DNA of 64,000 nucleotides from Lacticaseibacillus mingshuiensis (GTDB taxonomy: Bacteria > Bacillota > Bacilli > Lactobacillales > Lactobacillaceae): the NCBI RefSeq assembly GCF_016861785.1, contig NZ_BOLS01000001.1, positions 1 to 64,000 of the forward strand. Reading direction: 5' to 3'. Positions 19,777 through 28,148 of the stretch are shown piece by piece. The position numbers were made by a program, and so were the translations under genes. Position 1 is the first letter of the stretch. Each line of letters opens with the position of its first letter. The notes below the pieces were generated by a model, which was not told where the DNA came from, made no database searches, and was given only the letters and a program-made list of their open reading frames with translations.

Positions 19777-20538
19777 ATGACTGACGATCGATTTTTGCCC
19801 CTGGGGTTTCCGGGCCGCGCCAAAGCGGTGATCGAACCGTTTCGCGATGAAGGATTCAATTTTCCGGCCAAGTTTGTGTTTGCGTTTGTGGGCGAGGACA
19901 CGATCGCGGCCATGTGCCAGCAATATTCTGCCCAGCAGCTGGCGGTGTTTGAGACCGTCAGCAACACCTTCCCCATTTGGGGGCTTGAGGTGGCCGGTGA
20001 GAAAATTGGGCTGTGCCGTGCGCCACTGGGAGCGCCGGCTGCCACGCAATTGCTGGAATTTGTGATTGCGTACGGTGCCCGTGAGATCGTGGCGGTTGGG
20101 TCTTGCGGGACCTTGACTGCGCGCGAGGAGGGGGCCTTACTGCTGGTGAGCGAGGCGCTCCGGGATGAAGGCACCTCCTATCATTATTTGCCGGCTGCGC
20201 CCAGCATTGTGTTTGAGGCAGGCTTTGGCGAGCGCGTGGCGAGCCAACTGCTGGCGCTCGGCAGCCCGGTCGAGCGCGTGAAGACTTGGACCACGGATGC
20301 CTTTTTCCGCGAAACGCCGGCGCAGATCGCGCAGGCGCTGTCGGCAGGGGTCACGGTCGTGGAAATGGAAGCGGCGGCACTGGCGTCGTGTGCGCGGTAT
20401 CGCGACGTGCGGTTCGCCGAGTTGCTGTTCACCGGTGACTCACTGGCGGATCCAAGCCATCATGATGCCCGCACGTTTGGGCTAGGCGCGCGGGAGGTGG
20501 CCACCCGCTTGGCGCTTCAGGCACTGGCCCGTGGCTAG
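19777..20538 (+). CDS. nucleoside phosphorylase, PNP/UDP family
   Basis: Enzymes of this family split nucleosides with phosphate to base plus pentose-1-phosphate. The 253-aa protein has AVGSCGTLTAREEGALLLV (phosphate-binding region) and VVEMEAAALASCARYRDV (ribose-binding Glu-Met-Glu motif), resembling uridine phosphorylases. Whether it uses purine or pyrimidine nucleosides is not clear. GAAGGTG lies before the ATG. It appears to be a single-gene unit. Confidence 0.82.
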   Translation: MTDDRFLPLGFPGRAKAVIEPFRDEGFNFPAKFVFAFVGEDTIAAMCQQYSAQQLAVFETVSNTFPIWGLEVAGEKIGLCRAPLGAPAATQLLEFVIAYGAREIVAVGSCGTLTAREEGALLLVSEALRDEGTSYHYLPAAPSIVFEAGFGERVASQLLALGSPVERVKTWTTDAFFRETPAQIAQALSAGVTVVEMEAAALASCARYRDVRFAELLFTGDSLADPSHHDARTFGLGAREVATRLALQALARG

Positions 20539-20552
20539 CAGACCGCGCAAAT

Positions 20553-20595
20553 AACCAGGAGTCGGCGCACGATGGCCGGTTCCTGGTTTTTTTTT
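20553..20595 (+). terminator. intrinsic terminator after the nucleoside phosphorylase
   Basis: AACCAGGA pairs with TCCTGGTT across a 20-nt loop, followed by a run of nine to eleven T. Confidence 0.8.
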
Positions 20596-20625
20596 GCAAA
20601 CATTAACATATGTACAACTAAATTG

Positions 20626-20654
20626 CTGACAACCGAGACGGGAATTGGTATACT
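20626..20654 (+). promoter_or_regulatory. msrB-msrA promoter
   Basis: CTGACA (20626-20631) and TATACT (20649-20654) are 17 nt apart, and TG at 20646-20647 makes an extended -10. Confidence 0.65.
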
Positions 20655-20672
20655 GGACGCGAGGTGAGGAAG

Positions 20673-21110
20673 ATGAAGCAAACAGATGACGAATTGAAGC
20701 AACGACTGACGCCTGAACAGTATGAAGTCACGCAGCACGCCGCTACGGAGCGGCCATTTTCCGGACGGTATGATGATTTTTATCAAGATGGCATTTATGT
20801 GGATGTGGTCAGCGGCGAGCCCCTGTTTTCCTCGGCGGATAAGTATGATGCGGGGTGTGGGTGGCCGGCGTTCACGAAGCCGATCGGCAAACTGAAGGAA
20901 CACCGCGACCAGAGCTTTGGCATGGAGCGCGTTGAGGTCCGCAGTCAAGACGCCGGCTCGCATCTCGGCCATGTCTTCACGGATGGCCCGCAAGATCAAG
21001 GCGGCCTGCGCTATTGCATCAACTCGGCGGCGTTGCGGTTCATTCCCGTCGCGGATCTGGACAAGGCGGGTTACGGCGAGTACCGCAGTCTTTTCAAGGA
21101 GGCGCGCTGA
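20673..21110 (+). CDS. msrB: peptide-methionine (R)-S-oxide reductase
   Basis: MsrB repairs the R form of oxidised methionine in proteins. The 145-aa protein has [27 protein letters not shown] and the catalytic Cys in RYCINSAAL. The zinc-binding CxxC pairs of many MsrB proteins are absent, as in the zinc-free type. GAGGTGAGG precedes the ATG at 20673. It overlaps msrA by 1 nt. Confidence 0.94.
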   Translation: MKQTDDELKQRLTPEQYEVTQHAATERPFSGRYDDFYQDGIYVDVVSGEPLFSSADKYDAGCGWPAFTKPIGKLKEHRDQSFGMERVEVRSQDAGSHLGHVFTDGPQDQGGLRYCINSAALRFIPVADLDKAGYGEYRSLFKEAR

Positions 21111-21631
21111 TGGCAGAAGAGACAGCAATTTTTGCCGGCGGGTGTTTCTGGTGCATGGTCCAGCCGTTTGACCGCCAGCCCGGCATTGTGTCGGTCGTGT
21201 CCGGTTATACCGGCGGGCATGTGGCCAACCCGACGTATCGCGAGGTGGCCAGCGAGACCACCGGCCACACGGAGGCGGTCAAGATCACGTTTGACCCGGC
21301 CGTGATCACCTATGCGCAACTGGTCGAGATCTATTGGCGCCAGACGGATCCCACTGACGCGATGGGCCAGTTCCAGGATCGCGGCGACAGCTACCGGCCG
21401 GTGATCTTCGTGAACTCGCCGGCGCAGCGAGAAGCCGCGGAAGCTTCCAAGGCCAAACTCGAGGCATCTGGGAAATTCGATAAGCCGATCGTCACGACCA
21501 TCGAACCCGCTCAGCCATTTTATCAGGCGGAGAGCTATCACCAGCAGTTTTATAAGAAAAATCCGCTGCGCTATGAGATGGAAGAAGAAGGCGGGCGCGC
21601 GCAGTTCAAACGCGCCCACTGGCATGGCTGA
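21110..21631 (+). CDS. msrA: peptide-methionine (S)-S-oxide reductase
   Basis: MsrA repairs the S form of oxidised methionine. The catalytic motif GGCFWC lies near residues 10-15, and [16 protein letters not shown] and [15 protein letters not shown] are typical. It is 173 aa. The ATG overlaps the msrB stop (TGATG), with AAGGAGG upstream. Together the pair repairs both stereoisomers. Confidence 0.95.
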   Translation: MAEETAIFAGGCFWCMVQPFDRQPGIVSVVSGYTGGHVANPTYREVASETTGHTEAVKITFDPAVITYAQLVEIYWRQTDPTDAMGQFQDRGDSYRPVIFVNSPAQREAAEASKAKLEASGKFDKPIVTTIEPAQPFYQAESYHQQFYKKNPLRYEMEEEGGRAQFKRAHWHG

Positions 21632-21649
21632 ACAATTCTCGCACAAATA

Positions 21650-21687
21650 ATGGCGAATCGGCAGCGGCTGACTCGCTATTTTTGCGG
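21650..21687 (+). terminator. weak terminator after msrA
   Basis: ATGGCGAATC and GACTCGCTAT form a 10-bp stem with two imperfect pairs, followed by TTTTT. Confidence 0.5.
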
Positions 21688-21705
21688 CTTGAAGTAGTCC
21701 CTGCG

Positions 21706-21714
21706 TGTTATACT
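21706..21714 (+). promoter_or_regulatory. promoter of the YitT-family gene, extended -10
   Basis: TGTTATACT is an extended -10, 31 nt before the ATG. The best -35 candidates (TTGCGG, TTGAAG) are at poor distances. Confidence 0.5.
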
Positions 21715-21745
21715 GAATGCACACTGAATCAGGGAAAGGATAATC

Positions 21746-22666
21746 ATGCAAGAGATCGATCGCTTGATCCGTCGTCATCAAAACTCAAGTCGGCTCACCG
21801 CCGCGTTGTTTTACAGTATCTGTGTGGCGGTGGGACTGAATATGTTCTGGGAGCCCGCCGGCGTTTTCGCCAGCGGCATCACAGGGGCGGCGCAATTGCT
21901 GGCCACCGTGGTCCGCAAGTGGTTCTATTTCAAAGTGGCGACACCGTTTGGCCCAATTGCCAGCACCGATATTTTTTCGACCGGGACCTTGCTGTTTCTG
22001 TTGAACGTGCCGCTGTTTGTTCTGGCATGGAAAAAGATCGGCCACCGCTTCACCATGTTCACGTTCTTGGCGGTCGTCTTTTCGACTGTGATGATTCGCC
22101 TGCTGGGCGGCCTCAAACCGCTGACCACGGACCCGATCGTCTGCGGGATCTTCGGCGCGCTGATCAACGGGATGGGTACTGGATTTGCGCTGCGCAATAA
22201 CTTGTCGACCGGTGGCCTGGATATCATTGGCATCGTGCTGCGCCGCAAGACCGGCACCACCGTGGGCACCGTGAACATCGCCTTCAACATCTTGATCATT
22301 TTCCTGGCCGGCTTCGTCAATGACTGGCCGCACGCGCTTTATTCCGCGATGGCGATCTTCATCAATGGCAAGGTGATCGACTCGCTGTTCACCCGCCAGC
22401 AGCGGATGCAGGTGATGATCGTCACGGAGCACCCCAAGGCCGTCGTCAATGAGATTCAAAACACCCTGCGGCGCGGCATCACCATCGTCCACGATGCAGA
22501 AGGGGCCTTCCGCCACGAGGAAAAGACGATCTTGTTCACGATCATTTCCCGCGCTGAAATGTACGAACTGGAAACGGCGATGCGCAAGGCGGACCCATAT
22601 GCTTTTGTGTCCATCACCGAATCCGTTAAGATCATGGGGCATTTTTACGAGCCAAAAGCGGATTGA
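21746..22666 (+). CDS. YitT family membrane protein (DUF161/DUF2179)
   Basis: The 306-aa protein has five or six hydrophobic segments in residues 20-200 (for example [18 protein letters not shown] and the Gly-rich [16 protein letters not shown]), followed by a soluble C-terminal DUF2179 domain ([16 protein letters not shown]...MKADP). Transport is suspected for the family, but the substrate is not established. GGGAAAGGAT precedes the ATG. Confidence 0.88.
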   Translation: MQEIDRLIRRHQNSSRLTAALFYSICVAVGLNMFWEPAGVFASGITGAAQLLATVVRKWFYFKVATPFGPIASTDIFSTGTLLFLLNVPLFVLAWKKIGHRFTMFTFLAVVFSTVMIRLLGGLKPLTTDPIVCGIFGALINGMGTGFALRNNLSTGGLDIIGIVLRRKTGTTVGTVNIAFNILIIFLAGFVNDWPHALYSAMAIFINGKVIDSLFTRQQRMQVMIVTEHPKAVVNEIQNTLRRGITIVHDAEGAFRHEEKTILFTIISRAEMYELETAMRKADPYAFVSITESVKIMGHFYEPKAD

Positions 22667-22734
22667 TCTTGCGCTATAAGTGCAGCACGTCTTTAGTCTT
22701 TAGATCAGTTCGACGCGTTCATACAGATCGCACG

Positions 22735-22760
22735 AAAAAGCGGCCAGGTGCCGCTTTTTT
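22735..22760 (+). terminator. intrinsic terminator after the YitT-family gene
   Basis: AAAAAGCGGC and GCCGCTTTTT form a perfect 10-bp stem around CAGGT with six T. The nfo ribosome site begins just after it. Confidence 0.85.
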
Positions 22761-22776
22761 CATCAGGAGGGCAAAC

Positions 22777-23676
22777 ATGGATGACTTGTTGATCGGCGCC
22801 AACGTCAGTATGTCGGGCAAGGGGATGTTTCTGGGCGCCGTCGAGGAAGCTGAAAGTTACGGCGCCACCACCTTGCAGTTTTATACCGGCGCCCCGCAAA
22901 ACACGCGGCGTAAATCCACGGATCAGATGCGGATTCCGGAAGGCCTCGCCGAAATGGCGGCCGGCGGGTTGTCGCACTTGGTGATTCACGCGCCTTACAT
23001 CGTCAATCTCGGCAACACGATCAAGCCCGAGAATTACCCATTTGCGGTGCAGTTCATGCAAGAGGAGGTTGCGCGCGCCGAGGCGCTGCACGCCTACAGC
23101 ATGCCATTTCATCCCGGCGCACATGTTGGCGCCGGCGCCCCGGCTGCCATTGCGCAGATCGCCCGCGGCCTCAACGAAATTATTTCAGCTGACCAGCACG
23201 TCACCATCGCGCTTGAAACGATGGCGGGCAAAGGCACAGAAGTCGGGCGGACGTTTGAGGAGTTGGCCGCGATCATCGACCGAGTCGACCACCAGGACAA
23301 GGTGATGGTGACCATGGATACCTGTCATATTAGCGACGCCGGCTATCCGGTCCGCGATGATTTTGACGGCGTCCTCAACGAATTCGATCACGTGATCGGC
23401 CTCGATAAACTGGCGATCATCCACCTCAACGACTCGAAAAATCCTCAGGGCGCACACAAAGATCGTCACACCAACATCGGGATGGGGTCGATCGGCTTTG
23501 ACGCACTGTATGCCATCGCGCATCACCCCCAGCTCGCACATCTGCCGAAAATTCTTGAGACGCCGTATGTCGGAACCGACCCCAAACACAAACACGCGCC
23601 GTATGCCGTGGAGTTGAACTGGCTGAAAACAGGCGTGTTCCAGCCAGAGGAGTTGACCGCGCTGGCAGAGGCGTAG
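22777..23676 (+). CDS. nfo: endonuclease IV (AP endonuclease)
   Basis: Nfo incises DNA 5' of abasic sites in base-excision repair. The 299-aa TIM-barrel protein carries the zinc ligands in [58 protein letters not shown] and [16 protein letters not shown] precedes the ATG at 22777. It is a single-gene unit ended by a strong hairpin. Confidence 0.95.
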   Translation: MDDLLIGANVSMSGKGMFLGAVEEAESYGATTLQFYTGAPQNTRRKSTDQMRIPEGLAEMAAGGLSHLVIHAPYIVNLGNTIKPENYPFAVQFMQEEVARAEALHAYSMPFHPGAHVGAGAPAAIAQIARGLNEIISADQHVTIALETMAGKGTEVGRTFEELAAIIDRVDHQDKVMVTMDTCHISDAGYPVRDDFDGVLNEFDHVIGLDKLAIIHLNDSKNPQGAHKDRHTNIGMGSIGFDALYAIAHHPQLAHLPKILETPYVGTDPKHKHAPYAVELNWLKTGVFQPEELTALAEA

Positions 23677-23729
23677 TGCCGCATGTTCTTTCGCCAAAGG
23701 TCTAGCTAAAATTGAACAGATGATTGATC

Positions 23730-23757
23730 GGCCCGGTGTTTTTGCCGGGCCTTTTTG
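23730..23757 (+). terminator. intrinsic terminator after nfo
   Basis: GGCCCGG and CCGGGCC form a 7-bp GC stem with an 8-nt loop and five T. Confidence 0.85.
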
Positions 23758-23855
23758 ATTCTGTTGCCGACAGTCGTAGGCCCCATTGATCGTCGCATCT
23801 GATGAGCGCATCTATGTACCCCCGATCCGATCGGGCCTTTGACCAGACCGGGGGC

Positions 23856-23901
23856 CACACAAGTTGCGAACGACAGGCCCTCGCCAGTCGCAACTTGTGT
23901 G
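23856..23901. repeat. perfect 14-bp inverted repeat
   Basis: CACACAAGTTGCGA (23856-23869) and TCGCAACTTGTGTG (23888-23901) flank an 18-nt loop; no T-run follows. It lies 37 nt before the first long direct repeat. Confidence 0.85.
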
Positions 23902-23938
23902 AATACATTGCTCTTTGAAACTTGGTTGGCATCCATGC

Positions 23939-24081
23939 CGCCGCCATATCGATTGCTGGTGCAGTAAGCTTAGGTCATGTAGGCTTAGAATTTCGGTGAC
24001 CTTCCCACTCCCGAAGAAGCAGGCGTCCGGCTCAAGATGGGCCGCATTCCAGTCCTACAAACAAAGGTGGGCTGCACGACA
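23939..24081 (+). repeat. 143-nt direct repeat, copy A
   Basis: It begins CGCCGCCATATCG and ends GGTGGGCTGCACGACA. Copy B, starting 274 nt later, matches over the whole length with scattered differences. GTGCAG near the start is complementary to CTGCAC at the end, so the unit can close on itself as a stem. Confidence 0.8.
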
Positions 24082-24212
24082 TTTGTGTGGATGCCGGTAG
24101 ATCTTATTCAGCTGTCAAAGAGCGTGACAAGGCGTTGCCGCCGGGGACAGAGCAACATTTCTGGCTCGCCGAGGCGAACCGAGCGTCTTTCATCATTGTT
24201 GGATCTTTGAGT

Positions 24213-24354
24213 CGCCGCCATATCGGACGCTGGTGCAGGGGGATAGATATATAGGCTTTGTAGGGTCGATGACCTTCCCTCCTCCGAAGAGTTGGGCGTC
24301 CATGTCACGTTGGGCCGCACTCTGGTCCTGCAAACGAAGGTGGGCTGCACGACA
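24213..24354 (+). repeat. 143-nt direct repeat, copy B
   Basis: This copy has the same ends as copy A, including the self-complementary GTGCAG...CTGCAC. It also contains GGTC-GAT-GACC and a GGACGC/GCGTCC pairing. It is followed 55 nt later by the terminator-like hairpin at 24410-24435 (GCGCGT/ACGCGC then GTTTT). Confidence 0.8.
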
Positions 24355-24568
24355 GTTTGATGAAAGACTATTATGGGAACCCGGGCTCCCGTGGTGCGGG
24401 TGGTGCTGAATGCGCGTTGTACATACGCGCGTTTTGAAGGTGTGTTGTTTCCCCCGACCGCCCATGGAGTCGAATGAATATGCATGCGACAGTCTCCACT
24501 TGGGGCATGCTCATCCGGACGTCGGTAAGGAGCCACCTTCCTTCCCCTTACACTATAGTAAGCGAGTG

Positions 24569-24671
24569 GGCGCCGTAAAATGTGATCGAGATTTTGAGAT
24601 AATTTTTTTTGCACAGGCTAGAAACGCTGACAAGGCAACAATCTCGAGCAAAAAAAATATTTTTCGGCGCC
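24569..24671. ncRNA. nested stem with two competing pairings, candidate RNA switch
   Basis: The outer arms GGCGCCG (24569-24575) and CGGCGCC (24665-24671) enclose ATTTTTTTTGC (24602-24612) paired with GCAAAAAAAAT (24648-24658). Separately, TCGAGATT (24586-24593) pairs with AATCTCGA (24640-24647); the two 3' arms are adjacent, so the pairings compete or form a pseudoknot. Transcription has not been shown. Confidence 0.35.
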
Positions 24672-24925
24672 TTCACTATTTTTACCAAAACAGGTCAACT
24701 TTAAGGTAGCAAATGGGGGACTGACCGAGAGATGTTGAATCCAAAGAATTGAGACTATTTTCAAATAATATGCGAATCGAGCAATCATCTCGTGACGTTG
24801 GGTTGTGCCACCTTTGAAAAAGTCCCCGTGTCGATTCCGTCACCGCTTGACCAAAAGTAACGGCACAAATGGCGCACGCCCGGGATCTCATCCGAAAACT
24901 TTTGGGATGGCGTCACACGGTGTCC

Positions 24926-25006
24926 TCACTGGTTTTTAGGACCATCAAACCGGCAAAAGCTGGCCGCAAATAATAATTTTCGCCAAGAAAAAGGGGCCCT
25001 TCGCAT
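24926..25006 (-). CDS. possible 26-aa small protein downstream of ppsR
   Basis: The minus-strand ATG at 25006 has GGGAGG 6 nt upstream and opens a basic frame starting MRRAPFSWRKLLFAASF. It lies 36 nt after the ppsR stop on the same strand and could be a second cistron. The only support is the ribosome site and position; the first codons overlap a GGGCCC palindrome. Confidence 0.2.
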   Translation of the reverse strand: MRRAPFSWRKLLFAASFCRFDGPKNQ

Positions 25007-25042
25007 GAGGACCTCCCTGGAATGATTTTTATCTAAAGTGAG

Positions 25043-25870
25043 TTACTTGGCGCCGGTCTCGAATTCGTCGATACCCATGTGCTCCAGAATCAGCGTGGCC
25101 GTTTCCTCAATCGAGCGCTGGGCGGTGTTGATCACCATGCAGCCGAGCTTCTGATACAGGCGGTCGGCAAAGGCGAGCTCCTCGCTGACCTGGTCGCGGG
25201 CAGAATAGGCGGTGTCCGGATTGAGCCCATACGCGATCATGCGCTGGCGGCGAAATTCCATGAGGACAGACGCATCGGTGGTCAGGCCGACAATCTTGTG
25301 CGGATCGACTTTGTAGATCTCATCTGGAATGTGAGCGTTTGGCACAAGCGGCAAGTTGGCCACTTTCAGGTTCCGGTTGGCTAAAAACAGCGACAACGGG
25401 GTCTTGCTGGTCCGCGACACGCCAAGCAGGACGATGTCGGCTTCCAAAAAACCCTTCGGATCCTTGCCATCGTCATAAAGCACGGCGAATTCCATGGCTG
25501 AGATGCGATCAAAGTATTTTTCATTTAGGTCGTGCACCGCGCCAGCCACGCCGCTTGGTGCCTCGCCGGTAAGGGTGGTGACGGCATCTAGCATTGGCGT
25601 CATCACGTCGATCAGCGGCACGTCTTGTTGCTTGGCGTAACCGCGGGCGAGCTTGCTGAGGCCAGGAGTGACCAGGGTCGCGATCACAATGCCGCGGTCG
25701 GCTTTGGCCTGCTCGATGGTCTGCATCAATTTTTCCTCGTCGTGACAAAACGGGAAGCGGATGTAGTGCGCCGTGCGATCGCCGTATTGGGCCGCCACAG
25801 CCTGGGCGAGTTTCAGACCGGTCTCGCCGATCGAATCGGAGATGATGTAAAGGTTCAGTTCTTCTGCCAT
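25043..25870 (-). CDS. ppsR: pyruvate, phosphate dikinase regulatory protein (bifunctional kinase/phosphorylase), DUF299
   Basis: In other bacteria this family phosphorylates and dephosphorylates PPDK or PEP synthetase. The 275-aa protein starts LNLYIISDSIGETG and has the P-loop-like VLLGVSRTSKTPLS near residue 150. The target enzyme is not in this window, and in firmicutes lacking it the role is uncertain. GGAGGCACGAG precedes the ATG. It is divergent from rpsU, a common arrangement in lactobacilli. Confidence 0.9.
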   Translation of the reverse strand: MAEELNLYIISDSIGETGLKLAQAVAAQYGDRTAHYIRFPFCHDEEKLMQTIEQAKADRGIVIATLVTPGLSKLARGYAKQQDVPLIDVMTPMLDAVTTLTGEAPSGVAGAVHDLNEKYFDRISAMEFAVLYDDGKDPKGFLEADIVLLGVSRTSKTPLSLFLANRNLKVANLPLVPNAHIPDEIYKVDPHKIVGLTTDASVLMEFRRQRMIAYGLNPDTAYSARDQVSEELAFADRLYQKLGCMVINTAQRSIEETATLILEHMGIDEFETGAK

Positions 25871-25977
25871 CTCGTGCCTCCAAGTGTTAAGATACCGTTA
25901 TCATACCATATTGTGCGCGTCGACCACGTAGGTGAGAAAAATCGTGCACCCGCTCACAAAAAAACGACAATCCAATA

Positions 25978-26006
25978 TTGACGCGGTTTTGCTGTTCATA
26001 TATAAT
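25978..26006 (+). promoter_or_regulatory. rpsU promoter
   Basis: TTGACG (25978-25983) and TATAAT (26001-26006) are 17 nt apart, close to the sigma-A consensus. Confidence 0.85.
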
Positions 26007-26073
26007 GGTCAAGAACTGTTGGCTTTACGATATCTGTCAGTGGTTACACAAGTGTCGGAGGGAGGGATATCAT

Positions 26074-26250
26074 ATGGCAAAGACGGTCGTTAAGAAAAAC
26101 GAATCTCTCGATGATGCTCTTCGGCGCTTCAAGCGCACCGTATCCAAGTCAGGTACCTTAGCCGAATACCGGAAGCGGGAATTCTACGAGAAGCCTAGTG
26201 TGAAGCGGAAGCTCAAGTCTGAAGCTGCACGCAAGCGCAAAAAGTTCTAA
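26074..26250 (+). CDS. rpsU: 30S ribosomal protein bS21
   Basis: This small, very basic protein of 58 aa ([19 protein letters not shown], ending EAARKRKKF) is a component of the small subunit near the anti-Shine-Dalgarno end of 16S rRNA. GGAGGGAGGG lies upstream of the ATG at 26074; the longer frame from 25978 starts inside the promoter. A terminator follows. Confidence 0.97.
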   Translation: MAKTVVKKNESLDDALRRFKRTVSKSGTLAEYRKREFYEKPSVKRKLKSEAARKRKKF

Positions 26251-26257
26251 TAACCAC

Positions 26258-26288
26258 AAAACGCGGGCCTCTGGGTGCGCGTTTTTTT
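26258..26288 (+). terminator. intrinsic terminator after rpsU
   Basis: AAAACGCG pairs with CGCGTTTT across a 12-nt loop, with a seven-T run. Some read-through into yqeY is likely because no separate promoter is obvious. Confidence 0.8.
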
Positions 26289-26330
26289 GCGAAAAAAACA
26301 GGGGTGGGACCGCCCACCCAAGGAGGAATT

Positions 26331-26774
26331 ATGGCATTAGTTGATCAATTGAATGAGCAGATGAAAACGGCCATGAAGGCGCGCGACAAGGAGACGCTGA
26401 GCACGGTGCGGATGCTCAAGGCCGCCGTGCAAAACAAGCAGATCGAACTTGGCCACGACCTCACCGAAGACGACGAAAAGGCCCTGCTTTCCACTGAGTT
26501 GAAGCAGCGCAAGGAATCCCTTGTCGAATTCCAAAATGCCAATCGTGAGGATCTGGTCAAGCCGCTGGAAAACGAGATCAAGATCGTTGAAAGCTACCTG
26601 CCAGCCCAACTGGATGAAGCGGCTGTCACGGCGCTGGTCGAGGAGACCATTCAAGAAGTCGGCGCAACTGGCAAGAGTGACTTTGGTAAGGTGATGAAGA
26701 CCTTGATGCCAAAAGTCAAAGGCCAAGCAGACGGTGGGCTTGTGAACCGCATCGTCAAAGAAAAACTCGGCTAA
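26331..26774 (+). CDS. yqeY: GatB/YqeY domain protein
   Basis: The 147-aa protein is a free-standing YqeY domain (MALVDQLNEQMKTAMKARDK...IVKEKLG), related to the tRNA-binding tail of GatB. The precise function is unclear. AAGGAGGAATT precedes the ATG at 26331. The rpsU-yqeY-phoH order is standard in this order of bacteria. Confidence 0.9.
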   Translation: MALVDQLNEQMKTAMKARDKETLSTVRMLKAAVQNKQIELGHDLTEDDEKALLSTELKQRKESLVEFQNANREDLVKPLENEIKIVESYLPAQLDEAAVTALVEETIQEVGATGKSDFGKVMKTLMPKVKGQADGGLVNRIVKEKLG

Positions 26775-26787
26775 AAAAGGGTGTGGC

Positions 26788-26887
26788 GGCCCGCGGGATG
26801 GCGGAACAGCTAACTTGGCTCAGGCGAACGATGGCGCACTCGGCCATCGAGCGCATGAGCCAGTTAGATGTTTCCGCCATGCGGGCC
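26788..26887. repeat. 100-nt three-tier imperfect palindrome
   Basis: GGCCCGC plus ATGGCGGAA pair with TTTCCGCCATGCGGGCC (a GGG bulge on the 5' side). Inside are CTAACTTGGCTC/GAGCCAGTTAG and, at the centre, GATGGC/GCCATC. It fills part of the 372-nt gap between yqeY and phoH; no gene is seen in that gap. Confidence 0.8.
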
Positions 26888-27013
26888 GGAACCCGACTAG
26901 GCAGGATGTGGCACGGGGAGGTCTGGTTCACACTGTGCAGCATTGCACAGCGTGGTTGCCTCGTGACCAGTCCATTGCCTTTCCTACTGTCTTTCTTTTT
27001 CACATTCAAAAAG

Positions 27014-27036
27014 AGTCGGCCATGGCCGGCTTTTTT
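27014..27036 (+). terminator. intrinsic terminator before phoH
   Basis: AGTCGGCC and GGCCGGCT form an 8-bp stem followed by six T. It ends the rpsU-yqeY unit. Confidence 0.75.
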
Positions 27037-27105
27037 CGTCCCGCGCCAGCGAAACGTCGAGTGACACCCTCTGCGGCAAGCCGCGCCCCGCGATGCGCGC
27101 GGTTA

Positions 27106-27114
27106 TGGTAAAAT
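27106..27114 (+). promoter_or_regulatory. promoter of the phoH-recO operon, extended -10
   Basis: TGGTAAAAT is an extended -10, 33 nt before the TTG start of phoH. No -35 is evident. Confidence 0.5.
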
Positions 27115-27146
27115 GACGGTAAATGAAACTGAGGAGGCCAGCGTTA

Positions 27147-28106
27147 TTGGCAGAAGAATCCAGTGAAAAAATTTTCCTCCTCGCTGACGCGGATCAAGCG
27201 ATCAGCCTGGCGGGCATCAATGACCAAAACTTTGCACGCATCGAAGAGGGCCTGGGCGTCACGATCGCCCCGACCGCACAAGGCCTGCGCCTGACCGGAC
27301 CGGCGGAAAAAGTCGGTCTCACCTACCAGCTCCTCAGCCAAATGCTGGTGCTGCTGGGGCAAGGCATCCGCTTGTCCGCCCCCGATATTCAAAGCGCGAT
27401 CAAGATGGCGCAACGCGGTACCCTCGATTATTTCACCGATATGTATTCAACGGTGCTGATTCGCGATGCCAAAGGTGGGGCGATTCGGGTCAAGAATTTT
27501 GCCCAACGTCAGTACATCGACATGATCAAGCGCAACGACATTACGTTTGGCATCGGCCCGGCCGGTACCGGGAAGACCTTCCTGGCCGTCGTGATGGCAG
27601 TGGCTGCGATGAAGGCGGGCGAGGTGGAACGCATCATTTTGACTCGGCCGGCGGTTGAAGCGGGCGAGAGCCTCGGCTTTTTGCCTGGCGACTTGAAGGA
27701 AAAAGTGGATCCGTATCTGCGACCTGTCTACGACGCGCTGTATGCGGTCCTCGGCCAGGAGCACACGACGCGCCTGATGGACCGCGGCGTGATCGAGATC
27801 GCGCCGCTTGCGTACATGCGCGGCCGGACGCTCGACAACGCGTTTGCGATCTTGGATGAGGCGCAAAACACGACGCAGATGCAGATGAAAATGTTTTTGA
27901 CCCGCCTCGGGTTTGGCTCCAAGATGATCGTCAATGGCGACATCACCCAGATCGACCTGCCGAACAATGGAAAAAGTGGGCTGATTCAGGCCCAGGCGAT
28001 TCTGCGGGACATTGACCATATTGGCTTCACCGAATTTTCGGCGGCGGATGTGGTCCGTCATCCGGTGGTCGGCAAGATCATCGAGGCATACGGACAAAAG
28101 GCATGA
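27147..28106 (+). CDS. phoH: PhoH-like ATPase
   Basis: This cytoplasmic P-loop NTPase is linked by context to RNA processing and ribosome maturation. Walker A is FGIGPAGTGKTFLAV and Walker B is AFAILDEAQNTT; VNGDITQIDLP is a typical motif III. I choose the TTG at 27147, which has GAGGAGG 9 nt upstream. An ATG at 27123 precedes that ribosome site and lacks one of its own. The product is 319 aa, normal for YqfE/PhoH. Confidence 0.93.
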   Translation: MAEESSEKIFLLADADQAISLAGINDQNFARIEEGLGVTIAPTAQGLRLTGPAEKVGLTYQLLSQMLVLLGQGIRLSAPDIQSAIKMAQRGTLDYFTDMYSTVLIRDAKGGAIRVKNFAQRQYIDMIKRNDITFGIGPAGTGKTFLAVVMAVAAMKAGEVERIILTRPAVEAGESLGFLPGDLKEKVDPYLRPVYDALYAVLGQEHTTRLMDRGVIEIAPLAYMRGRTLDNAFAILDEAQNTTQMQMKMFLTRLGFGSKMIVNGDITQIDLPNNGKSGLIQAQAILRDIDHIGFTEFSAADVVRHPVVGKIIEAYGQKA

Positions 28107-28148
28107 CTGGTCGCGCGGGTGACTCACTTCGCGCAAGGAGGCAAAGGC

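Larger units (their letters stand above)
23758..24925. other. gene-poor region with repeats and strong hairpins; candidate structured RNA
   Basis: No reading frame here has both a ribosome site and protein-like composition. It contains a 14-bp perfect hairpin (23856-23901), two diverged direct repeats (23939-24081 and 24213-24354), a terminator-like hairpin at 24410-24435 and a nested, mutually exclusive stem set at 24569-24671. This density of secondary structure in 1.2 kb, between ordinary housekeeping genes, suggests one or more noncoding RNAs. No good promoter was found on either strand. Confidence 0.5.

Noticed and set aside
24108-24614. Minus-strand frames (168 and 90 codons) over the long direct repeats
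   Set aside because: Their compositions are not protein-like, the two repeat copies do not keep the same frame, and there is no ribosome site.
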